Positions 27,519 to 38,700 of a stretch of 64,000 nt of DNA are shown here, piece after piece. How positions within the stretch are numbered: position 1 is the stretch's first letter; each line of letters opens with the position of its first letter. Origin of the DNA: Acridotheres tristis (lineage: Eukaryota; Chordata; Aves; Passeriformes; Sturnidae); assembly GCA_037013685.1 (NCBI GenBank), contig CM072891.1, positions 14,422,501 to 14,486,500 on the forward strand. Reading direction: 5' to 3'. Below the pieces are notes generated by a model, which worked only from the letters and a program-made list of their open reading frames with translations, searched no databases and was not told the DNA's origin. The position numbers and the translations under genes were made by a program.

Positions 27519-29770
27519 CTACAATACAATTAATGTCTTGTATCGAAGTCACTCAGAAAACATATCTGCATTATTACATGCTCATTTTGAACATTGTATC
27601 CTCACAGCTCTCCGTGCTAGTAAAAAATATTTTTTCCCATTCTAGTGGAATCCTGGTGACCTGCTTGGCATCATTCCTTCTAGAAGCAGAATTAAACCCT
27701 GAAAGCAGATCTGCTAAAACTGTACTCTCCTTTCACTTTTATTGATCATCTAAATTGTTGTTGTTTTTTGGTTTTTTTGTTGCTGTTCTTTCTGTTCCTA
27801 AACATGAATTTGATCTCATATGTCCACCCAATGACACAAGGAGAGAACTCCTCTTCCCTTTCACCTCCTCTCTACTTTTTTCCTGTTACTGTTTTACTTC
27901 CAGAAGGCACTGAGGATCTCACTGTTGTGGAATGAATGTACAGCTGCATTACTCTGTGTTAGCTTCCAGCACAACATTGACTAACTATGGAAAATTAAAA
28001 TTTTAACATTTTCAGTAGCATTTTATCAATAAATAGATGTATTGCTAGTAACTTTGAGATCTGGATGTGAAAAGACCATAAATGGATGGGAAGATTTTTG
28101 GTTCCAGGATTCACTGGTTGGGTTCCACATTACAGCTCTCTATTTTTCACTGAATTTTTCTTCCTACTTCTAGAGAATCAGCTTCTTTTGGGGATGGGGG
28201 TTTATAAATTAGGGGTGTAGAAATCTTTCCAAGAAAATTCTTCTACATTTATGTGGATTTTGGTTAGTTCAGTTTAGAAACTAGATGAAACCTGATACAA
28301 GGATGTATCAACTGTTAGCTGTCAAATTATTGCTTTGGGTAATTCAGGAAAATGATGATGGAGAATTTAATGGTTTTAAAGTGTCTATGATACAAAGGGT
28401 TTCCAATGCACTGTAGGCACCTGTCTGCTGTTATATCCATTCTAGTATTTCAATTTCAATTTGACACTCAGATTTTGTCCCATTGGAGATAATTATAGTT
28501 ATTTTCATTACAATAATGCCTGGAGATTTCAAACAAAATTAGAAAACTTTTTGCCAGGTAGTATAAAAACATATGACAGGACATAATTCCAACCCTGAGA
28601 AGTTTACAATTTAAATAGACAGGATGCACAACGGGAGACCTATTTGCATCTGCAGGCATCAAACCTCAAATCTTGAATACCAGACTCTAAGTAGCTTGCC
28701 CAAATGTAAGTGGGATGTGATAATACATTTTCTGAGTTCCTGGCAACTCTTTAAAAAAGGACTGCAATGGCTGCAGTGTGAAGAATTATTTGCAGTTTGC
28801 TGAAATTAAGTTCTGATCTGTAGCCATTATGGATTATGTGTTGTGGAGCTGGCTGTGTCCCAGCTCACTGCTGTTCTCACTCTCAGGACTCACAGATGCT
28901 GTTGTTGTATTCACTTTGACAATACACCTCACCCCAGTCCTGTAACTGCCGCTGCCAGCCAAATACTCCCCACATGCCTAAACCTTCCAAAGTGTTACTG
29001 ACCTCACACAAAAATCCTCCAGTTCTCATCTTCTAGGGGTCTAAGGGATCTTAGGATGATGTTAGGATTGTGCAACTAATTCTCAACATGAACGAATGAT
29101 GTAGATGTCACCTAACCCTTAATTTTGGGGATCAGTCTCAAAGCAAAACTGGCTATCCAAAGGTAAGACATTCAGTACCTTTTGCACAGCCCAGTTTTAG
29201 CAGCTCTCTGCACTAAACAGTTTTATGAGAACATGAGGGCTGAGAAAAACATAATAGAAAATAAGTATTTAAAGCCATACAACATTTCCAATTGGCTAAA
29301 TCAGTTTAAATAGCAATTTCATATCCAATAGAAAAAAAACAAATAAAAAATTCAAAGCCTTTTGCACTAGACCTGTTGTATGCTCCAGTGCATCATAAAG
29401 GCAGAATGATTTTATTGCTGTTTACTAACAAGGAAACAGACCAAAGTGCTGAACAATTTCCACTTCTATTAATCACAGGACTTTCATACCTAGACTTCAT
29501 AATGTATCATGTATGTTTCTCTGTTTGGTTTTGGTGGGGAATTTTGGTTTTTGTTTTGTTTTTTGATTTGATTCAGTTGTTTGCCTTTGGATGGAAAAAA
29601 ACCAACAGCTGATTTCCTTACAGAATGCTTTGTGATTTTGGGATGTCTACAGACATTTCTGGGAGAAATTAATCTGATGTCCTTTGTCTGTAGCTGTAAG
29701 TCAGTCTCTCCAAAACCTGAAATAAACCTGAAAATCTTTAAAAGGACAAAGTTATAAAGATCAGGGCTTT
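27519..29770. other. Non-coding stretch with T/G-rich tracts
   Basis: No gene is recognised. Two low-complexity T/G tracts occur: 27756-27800 (GTTGTTG followed by T and GT runs) and 29521-29575 (GTTTGG, TTTTG and GGTTTT words). Three G runs near 28192-28226 are one short of a four-run G-quadruplex pattern. Nothing else stands out. Confidence 0.65.
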
Positions 29771-29808
29771 AAACATTATCTCTTATTCCCTCAAACATTA
29801 TCTCTTAT
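29771..29808 (+). repeat. 16-bp direct repeat, 22-bp period
   Basis: The 16-mer AAACATTATCTCTTAT occurs exactly at 29771-29786 and again at 29793-29808, separated by TCCCTC. This is a very small, probably recent tandem duplication by replication slippage. Confidence 0.9.
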
Positions 29809-30940
29809 AGGCAATGCAACCTAAATCATCATAGCAGTCTTTGTGGTAACATGGAAGGGATGAATGTAGTGAGCCAAAAATGGAGAAGGCTTTGCCTCAC
29901 TTTACTGGAGGTATTTATCTAGTCTTGCTGCTACACTATCTGAGCACACAAGAGTTGAAATATATTTATTCACCCAGTGCTACTGAAAATAGAAGCTTTA
30001 TCTATCAGGAAACTCTGTGAATTGCAGGTAGTCACAGTGAAAATGCAGATACTTGAAGACCCAGGCTTGTGCAGTAACTTTGAATAATCCTTTCTTTCTC
30101 ATGAATAATCACAATTACCTCAGATGGAGCATATTACAACAGTGGTACTGTGGCTAATCTTAGAGGGTCTGCCCTGTTTCCTCAGGAAAAACCAGGAAAG
30201 GCACACAGCATGGATAGTAAGCTTTTCTTAAGCTCCCACTGCACTGGTGACACATCCCAAGAGTCAACTGAAACAAAGGATATAACAACTGAGCAAAAAT
30301 ATGCGAGCTTGCTTCCTGACACCAGCTATCCAGATGCTCCAAAAGTTCTTTCCAGCCATCTATTCCTTTGATCTCCTCTCAAATCAAACTACTGGAGTAG
30401 TAAAATAGCTGTGGGTTTAACATACTGCAGTCATACAAATATTTTACTGAAATGTTCTCTGAGACCAAAATCTTCATATATTATGCATCAGCACAGGACT
30501 GTTTACAGGCGTATTTTAGGATAAACTTCCTTGTATGCAGACCAAACTGGCAGATGAGAGAAGATGAGTGCAGGGAAATAAGAATACCTGATGTGTTTTC
30601 AAAACTTTATATTTGTTATTTATTATTCATTCACTTATTAAAGATTGTGCAGCCACTCACTCAGAAACAGGTAACATTCCAGGTAATTTAGATTATAAAA
30701 TCCATTGCAAACACTGGGCAGTGAATCCTTGAACACACTATGAACACGTCCCCAAATCAGATTGGGTGGGGAAACATGCTGCAGTTTTAGAGGGTGTTTT
30801 TCAGTAAGAATCTAGTGAGGCTACACAGGTTCAGCTACCTACACCAGCAAAGTGAGGGCTCACAATCTGCTGGGACACTTTCCCTTGAAAAGAACTATTT
30901 CTTGCACTGGGAAGAACAAATTAAATTGTTTTAGTTTTTT
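29809..30940. other. Non-coding stretch, no gene recognised
   Basis: The sequence leading up to the large microsatellite shows no exon, RNA gene or repeat family. Open frames are under 80 codons apart from those that enter the microsatellite. A TTTG-type run begins at 30941. Confidence 0.65.
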
Positions 30941-30954
30941 GTTTGTTTGTTTGT
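30941..30954 (+). repeat. Short (GTTT)n run flanking the CCTTT array
   Basis: Three and a half GTTT units lie 16 bases before the CCTTT array. The intervening bases end in TCTTTTT, which grades into CCTTT. T-rich seeds like this are a plausible birthplace for the adjoining pentamer expansion. Confidence 0.75.
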
Positions 30955-30970
30955 GGTTCTGTGTCTTTTT

Positions 30971-31242
30971 CCTTTCCTTTCCTTTCCTTTCCTTTCCTTT
31001 CCTTTCCTTTCCTTTCCTTTCCTTTCCTTTCCTTTCCTTTCCTTTCCTTTCCTTTCCTTTCCTTTCCTTTCCTTTCCTTTCCTTTCCTTTCCTTTCCTTT
31101 CCTTTCCTTTCCTTTCCTTTCCTTTCCTTTCCTTTCCTTTCCTTTCCTTTCCTTTCCTTTCCTTTCCTTTCCTTTCCTTTCCTTTCCTTTCCTTTCCTTT
31201 CCTTTCCTTTCCTTTCCTTTCCTTTCCTTTCCTTTCCTTTCC
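30971..31242 (+). repeat. (CCTTT)54 pentanucleotide microsatellite, uninterrupted
   Basis: The array is 272 bases, that is 54 full CCTTT units plus CC, with no interruption. It is homopyrimidine on this strand and homopurine (AAAGG) on the other, with mirror symmetry inside each unit, so intramolecular triplex formation is physically plausible. Because the unit has no stop codon in any frame, it produces long overlapping frames on both strands (Phe-Leu-Ser-Phe-Pro on plus, Lys-Gly-Lys-Glu-Arg on minus). These are artefacts and not genes. Perfect purity implies recent expansion, and the assembled length may differ from the true or allelic length. Confidence 0.98.
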
Positions 31243-33556
31243 AACATACTACGAAGTATTTAAATTTAGGATCTTTCTATCCCATTTTATAGGCTTTATA
31301 TGGTTCATTAGTAGTTCTGGCTAAAATGCAGTGACTGAAAAACCAATTTTTCTCTAAATATGCAGGAACAAATTTGGGGTCTTAATTAAACATGTCTAGT
31401 AAGTGATGAAAAGCAAACATTTAATTAGATGCAGGGGCCAGATTCTGTTCTATAGCCTCCTTTGAAATTGGTTCAGGTGTACAGGGTAGCAGGAATGAAG
31501 CAGAGAAAGTGTAAATGCCCTGTTAAGATCAGGTAGATATAGGCAAGTTGGAAGTTCTGTTCATTGTCAGTATTCATCTTAACATGAAAATTTATTAGTT
31601 TCTCCTCAAGGGGCTTAGAGCTGCTGGAAATAATCTAAATACAGAATATTCCTGTGAGTAAGCTTAGCTTTTGGGGAGTATTTGGTCTGCTCTATTCTAG
31701 TCTATTCAGGTCTGATTGATCATAATTTAATTAATAACCAGAGAGATGAATTTCTGGCAAGTCTATTAGGTCGGGTTTTAACTGCTAGCAAAAGCTAAGT
31801 GTGGTCCTAGAAGTCTTAGAACAGACTTGGGTTTTGGCTAACCTATCTCTTTCCTGATATGTATATATTGGTAATGATTCCTGAAGTGAAGGGATGTGGC
31901 ACAAAGAGAAACAGCTGCTGAAGAAAATTAAATAGAAAGCAATAAAATAAACTCATGGAAGAAAAATCCATCAGAGACCATTGAAAACAAACCACCCCTA
32001 ATTTAGAGAGTTTCTGAACTCCAGACCCATGGGTGTTGATCCATTATAGCTGGTACACATTTCCTGGCACTGGCCTACTCTTATATTCTGCCCTAGGAAC
32101 CTGTCTAGAATGCTGTTGGAGATACTGATCAGGCTGGACCATTGTTCTCACTCGTTATGGACATACTTATTTTTGTGTGACAAAATCACAGATTTCACTA
32201 GCATTACTGTGGACATCATTGCTATAGAAACCAACCACTGCAATTTACTGTCTACACTTTAAAAATACATTAGTGTTGATGCATTTGCATCAAACCTCAT
32301 AGAAATCGACCAACACCTTTTGTATTTTTTTCACACTTCTGTGTAATGATCCAGCAAAGAGGAGCTGTCAGGCTTGACTAATGACTGGCATAACATGCAG
32401 AAACATTTTACGAGCTCCATACTGATCAAGCTCTGATATTTGCATAGGCCCATCAGGGCAAACAATTTGATTTTTATAGTGCAAGACACAAGAGGTGAAG
32501 ACTTCAGGGCTGCTGAGCCCAGAGCCTGTTTCCTCTCCTCAGGAGCCAACAGGAAGAGGCAGAACATGAGTTCACCAGAAGAAGCTCTTGTTACCCACCC
32601 CCCAGCAGCTATTAGACTGCTGTCACTGGGGTTCTGTGCTGGGAATTTTATTCCTTGGAAGAAGTTCCCATCTAACAATATCAACTGCCTCTACAATCCT
32701 TTGGTCCCACTATTTCTAGTGGGATTATGGCAGACATAAATTACTTCTATAGAGTTTATGCTGAAGGTACCATTAACTGAAATATTTATTTCAGACATTC
32801 CTCCCAAACCTTCTACGCTTGCTGAAGGCTGTCCCAGTGCTCAGGGTCATTACCTCTGTGCCTTTTCAGTCCTGAAGGAGACATTTTGAGGCACTGAGCT
32901 TTTTCCCATAAGATTGCTATGGTGTACATACATCCTCCTGAGCACCTGAAAAAACAGGCATCACCTCTTCTCTCCCTAACTGATTAATGGTGAGGATACA
33001 TTATCAGAGCTAATAGGAGTCAAATGAAGAAAGCTAGTCAAGTGAAACCCTGTAAATTGGTTGCTGTGCTTTTTCCATCTCTTTTAATATCTAATGCCAG
33101 GAATTTTCATTCCTGTCCAGCAAGAGCTAAAAGGGAAAGGATTAGAAAGTAAATAACTCTCACATCTGCACCTGGGAGCAGTCAGCTGTTTCATTGCCCC
33201 ATTTATTAGCAGGACAGAAATGTAAATTTATATCACAGATTTTATTTTTTTCCTGTACAACCTGTCATTCTTCTTGGAAAAGTAGATGTGCCGACTAGCT
33301 TTTCACTTATATGTCCACATCAGTATGTCTATGCATCTTTATTATTCTCTTCCCTGACCTATATGACATTTACCTGGGTGAAATTATCAGTTTTCAACAG
33401 GAATTCTAGAGGAAAGCTGTGTAGTTTGGAGCAGTATTTCTGGCTGACAAACACCCAGATAATCGGCTGCTGCTGCCTACATGTTGATTTCCCCTTCTGT
33501 CTCATTCTCTCTCGTTTATCTATCACACAAATGTATTTTAAAAATCTGTAATTGCT
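31243..33556. other. Non-coding stretch, no gene recognised
   Basis: No exon or mobile element is recognised. Plus and minus frames of about 100-117 codons overlap each other at 32331-32739, which argues against both being real, and neither has a recognisable domain. A frame of 87 codons at 33288-33551 ends just before the ATTAAA and poly-A tract described separately. Confidence 0.65.
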
Positions 33557-33589
33557 ATTAAATTTCTGCCACAAAAAAAAAAAAAAAAA
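33557..33589 (+). repeat. ATTAAA followed by a run of 17 A
   Basis: ATTAAA (33557-33562) is followed after 10 bases by 17 consecutive A (33573-33589). This is the spacing of a polyadenylation signal and tail, as left by a retroposed transcript. No target-site duplication is visible on either side and no parent transcript is recognised, so it may equally be a chance homopolymer. Processed pseudogenes are rare in birds because CR1 does not prime on poly-A. Confidence 0.45.
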
Positions 33590-35640
33590 TAGAGAACAAG
33601 TGGAAACTCTTGATCTCCTGGAACAGAACAGATACCTATACTGATCTTTGCAGTCTTACTGCTTCCAAGGATAATGTGAGAAGTTGGGGACATTTGCTGT
33701 ACCAGTGAGCATTCAGAGTGGCCTGATGTCTGTGTGCCTCTGAGACTCTTCCCATACCCTGGGCTATTCCCATACTTTGATATCATAACCCTTTCTGTAA
33801 GGCATGCTGCAGGCACCTGGGAATGCAGAGCTGCTCATCTGGACGAGAGAGAAAAATGCACAGGGAGATAAAGAGCAAACTCATTCCCTATGCATAGAAA
33901 GATGAAATTTCTCTACATGCACATAGTTTCTTGTCCTTGCAGTTGTTCTCTCTCTCTCTGTGCTTCTGTCACCCTGGTGATGGTTATCTCCCAACACTGG
34001 TAGTCAGGGTAATCTCTCCACCCCGACATAGACTTTGATTCAGTAAGCCTATCTGTGTAACAGCTGTTGTGACAGAGCACGGAGTCTCAGGATTTTCTTA
34101 CTAGAAAGCCAGAGAAATTGTCTGTTTTCTTTATCTTCTTTTCTCTTTCTGTTTTAGAAGCACTACATTAACAAAACAAATGATGTAAACAGTCTGGACT
34201 GTCTTCTCTCTTTTCTCCCTTCTCCTCTTAATATTGATTATTTGAAAGTAATGCAAAGACAATTTCCATGCATAATATTGTTATGCACATCTTTCCTTTT
34301 CCCCAGTTAAAGAGTATTAAATTAAATGTGTCAAGCTGTAGGACTTTGTAATCAAACATTGTGGGCACAACTGGTTTTGTCTTCTTGTTTGAATAACATT
34401 TTTCTTGTTATTTTTCATCTTGGATCCTGGGAAAACTGTAGAATTGGTTTCATTCTATGTGTTCTCTTTTTAAAGTTTCATTTGACATCCTTCCAAATAA
34501 AAAAGCCAGTGACCCCACTTGAGCCATCAACAGCAAACTTTTAAACTAGCAAATAATTAGTGTGAAACTCTGAATTAATAAGCAATATGAACACATTAAA
34601 TCACAAAATGTCTCTAATTCTGTATCTGACGAGCAGCTATACCTCTTACTGAACTGTAAACCTATGTCTGAATAGCAGCAAGCCCAGAGGAACCTGACTC
34701 AGATTTATATCTCTTATTACTACAGCAGGAATTATATGATCATAATAATATTATCAATGCACTCCCTTTCTCAGCAGTTCTGAGTATCCAAGATACACAC
34801 TTGCATGCAAATGCCTAAAAGCAGCAACCCAATAAAAAACTACTTTAAGTTCTACATCATTCCTGATTAACTCTACTGTTACTTTTTTCCTATGTATGTA
34901 AATAACAGTGGGAATGAACTTAAGAGCTGTTCACAAATTTCATTATCTTCTGGTAAGTAATCCAGGTGTATGCTTGCCACCTAAGCTTTTTTTTACTTAA
35001 CTGTGGTCCATGGTTGTGAGAATTACATACATCAGATTAAAAACAATGGCCAGTGATGGTTTGATGACAATATAGATGTTACACAAAACAACCAATTCCC
35101 ATTTTTTTTGTACCTGGGAGAAGATTTTCTACACGACATTTTGTGGCAATCACAAATATAATTCAGTTTAACAAGCTGATTATTTTTAGAAAACAAAAGA
35201 CTATCTCAGTATGGCTCAGCTAGAATGGCTGCATAACTTCATCTGCAGTGGTAAAGTGGCAGTGTTGTCCATTTACTGCTAACAACAACCCAAGTGATCC
35301 AGTAAATGCAGAAAATGAAATAGCCCCTATTTCCATGTCAGTATAATCCCATTTTGTCCTGTTCTATAATTCTGTATCTCTCAGAATGTCTTTTTGTCTC
35401 TTCCAATAAATGGCATGAAACAAGAAATGCTGAAAATAATAACTGGGACCTATAAGGCCAGCTCATCTCTCACAGAATGCTGCCATTCTCTGTTTGGGTC
35501 AGTACTGGATAGTCCTGTTAAACACAAGCTATTCATCCTTTACAGGACTAAAATAATATTTCATACCATACTTACTAAATTCCATGAAAAACTGCTACTC
35601 CTTGATGATCTAGCTGCATTTTTTTACTATGAAGATGCAT
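33590..35640. other. Non-coding stretch, no gene recognised
   Basis: No exon, RNA gene or transposon is recognisable. Open frames are short (under 95 codons) and lack domains. A small CT-rich run is present near 33947-33959. Confidence 0.65.
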
Positions 35641-35708
35641 TGGGATGAACAATATGTAATGCTGGTGTGAAGCTGTATTGGTATGAACAATATGTAATGC
35701 TGGTGTGA
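35641..35708 (+). repeat. Tandem duplication of a 38-bp unit (1.8 copies)
   Basis: The 30-base segment 35641-35670 recurs at 35679-35708 with a single G/T difference, and the shared stretch includes ATGAACAATATGTAATGCTG. The bases before each copy (GCAT and GTAT) also agree, so the unit is about 38 bp. The high identity suggests a recent duplication. An 84-codon plus-strand frame ends at 35648 inside the first copy and I do not consider it coding. Confidence 0.92.
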
Positions 35709-38700
35709 ATAGCATTGTCTTTTCAGACATTAACTAACAGTGCTTTAAATATGCATCAGTCATATAATTCTCAGTTTCTTGTTGAGGAAAGTGCACCATA
35801 ACAAATGGTAGTGAACAGACCAAAACCACAAAAAGGAATAAATGTTCAAGCTGAAGCTAGATTGGAAGAGAGAGATCCATCCTTACAGACTTGTGCTTAT
35901 TTTTAAATATAACATTGCCTCAGGCCTGAAACTTGTATAGGAATACACAGATCTCCATGACTAAAGGCTGCAGTGTCATGTGCACTACATGCAGAGTAAT
36001 GTCTTCATTTCTGTGTCAAAGGGAAGAGAAAGCTTTAAAATGTTTAACAAAAAAATATGTCTGGACACAGTAAGAAATATCTCTTTAGCAGTCATTTCAC
36101 TTTAGTGAAATGCTCCTATTCCAAAATTACTCAGGTATGAAAGCTCTTTGTTCTTTTGAGGATAGTGTCCTAATGGCAATTCATCAGCAGCCATGAAATC
36201 CTGATGACAAATCCATAAACCCTGAAAAACATTGTAGGGAAAGTAATCTCCTAATTTAAACATAAGCTACTCTTGTTCTTAATATAGCAAAAAAAAAAGA
36301 GAAGTGATTTTCTGAGTAATATGCACAGATATCAATGGCAATTCCTGTTTCTAGAAATTTCGGTTTTAGATGTCCTGATTTCAAACACATAACCTTCTGG
36401 TATGGTGATTGTTTTTTTATAGTTTCTTTCTCATGGAAGTTAGGCACAAATGTTTTAAACTAGTTCTTCAGTATAAAAAGTTACACTGTTAGTAAAGCAA
36501 GGCTAGAACTCAGAAGACTTCAGACTTCTTACTGAGTTATTTCAGCCTATGATCTGGCAAAACACATCAATAAAAACATTACAAATAATTTCTGGAATGC
36601 CCATCTACCACTGTCTTACACAGTGTTAGGCTTTAGAAACTCCAGACTTTCATGTAGCTCCAGTAATGTCACCCAGCTGAGGTCCAGTCATTATAAAATT
36701 GAATTAACACTATATTTTATTTCTGTGAAATCTAATGAGTGTCACCAATATGTAAAAACTAGAATTATTTTTTCAAGATTAATTCAATCTATTACTGGAT
36801 ATTTTAACAGCCCCAGGTGCCCAGAAAGAAGCCAGCACTCATAAATTTATGACTGGTATACAAATATTAACTTTTTGGTAAGGCCTGATTAAGGATTTTT
36901 AAAACAAAATCAAAACAAAACACACCCACTATATATCTAACATAAAGTTCATCCCCATCTTTTTTACCCTCTCATAATTTCCATTCTTCAGTGCCTGTGC
37001 TAGTTTGTTAGTCTCATGAGGTAATGTTTGTAGCCATCCTGCAACTCCTGCAGCAGACAAGCTGAGTGCTCACAGCTCCACAGCTCCTCTGCCAGGCCAC
37101 CAGGGTGGGAAGAGTTTCACCAGCAAAAGAAAAACACTTTCCAGACCAAAGCAGTCCACAATGATGGCAGACTCAAATTTGTCAGAAGTCTTTCTAATGT
37201 CTTAGCCAGCCTGAGCAGAGAAAAATCACTTTTTCTACTAAACTAACCCCTATCACAACTATCTTCTGTCCAGTTCTATGTCCCTGCTGAGTAACACACT
37301 TATGACTAATAGGAAGTTGCTGCAATATAAATTAGCATTTGTAAAACTCCTTTCCACAGTATCCTTTGGTCAATTCCCTCTTATTTATCATTGTGACTTT
37401 TAAATATCTATGCACAAGAGAACAAGCAAGGACATGACTGATACGTACTACATTCACATCAGCTTGCAAAAATCTAGTAGAGTTATGATGTGACCAGGAT
37501 ACTGTCAGATTTTCAGTCTGGTCCCTGGTACCTGAACACCTCAGCATCCCATCTGGTGGGCAGATCAGAGCTGAAGGTACAAACAGTCTGGCATCCAATC
37601 CTCAGTTGCTTTTCTGTCTGGGCTCCCAACTTCTGGGAGAAGCAAACCCATAGAGCACTTCCACAGGTTGCACACCCCAGGGAATCTATGTTGTGAAGAC
37701 CATGGCGGTCAGATGTCTATCCATTTACCAGAGAATTTAAACAAGTTGGGTTTTTGTCCTGAATCAACCCCTAATCACATTTAAAAGTACTGTCTGTGAA
37801 GTGGAATTTTACATCTCTGCAAATCTCATAAATTATGTTATTAACAGCAAAGAAACACAATACATGCAATTTTCAGTAGACCATCGTGAAACATCACCCC
37901 CCCCCACCCCAGGTATTTCAAAACTTTTATTTCCTGTTATAGTAAAAGATATATATATTAGATGCTCTCTCAACATAAATAGATAGAAGAAAATCAATAC
38001 TTGACAAATGCAAAGAACTTTCCATCTTGCAATTATAGGCACTCTTGGATTTAGCCTATATACCTTAATATACTTGACAAATTTAACTTGGCTGTAGCAA
38101 TGAGCTATACAGAACTGAAATTGATTTATCCAATATGACACAGGAAATCTTGAGAAGAGCCCAGCTAAGAATCCAGATCTTCAGAATTCCCATCTTATGA
38201 CTTATCCATGCATTTGCTGTCACTCTGTATTTCTTTACATGGGCTGTAAGGCTTGGAATTTATGCAGAGTAAGTGGAGATATGCTAGGTTGTGTTCCCTT
38301 TACTGTCAGAGAAGACAGTGTCAGAAATACTTTGGTAGGCTGTATAAGGAGTAATGGATTGCTCTTTGCTAATCAAGATGTCAGCTGACAGGGCACCTTT
38401 TCGTCCACTGCAGTTCCAATATTAATTTACAAAACAATAAATTGTCAAAATCATTAAAAAGAGAGTTTTCATAACCTGACACATGACACAGGCACTTTCA
38501 GCAGTAAGTGAAGTTTGAAGTCAGTAATAAACACTGGTATATTTTATGTGTTCTCTGTTACTTTAGCTAAGTCAATCAGATATTTGAAGTGCATGCTATG
38601 ATCTCCTGAGGTGATTATATAGCTTCCAAAGATGAAAAATGTGCTTATTCTGTAAGACCTGAATGTGTTTGCAATGCTAGTAATTCAAGAAGAAAGCAAC

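Noticed and set aside
30852..31324. Long overlapping open frames on both strands (106-146 codons)
   Set aside because: They are entirely produced by the CCTTT repeat, which has no stop codon in any frame. The peptides are pure five-residue repeats.
32331..32739. Overlapping 117-codon minus and 99-codon plus frames
   Set aside because: They oppose each other over the same bases, have no domain and no splice or promoter context.
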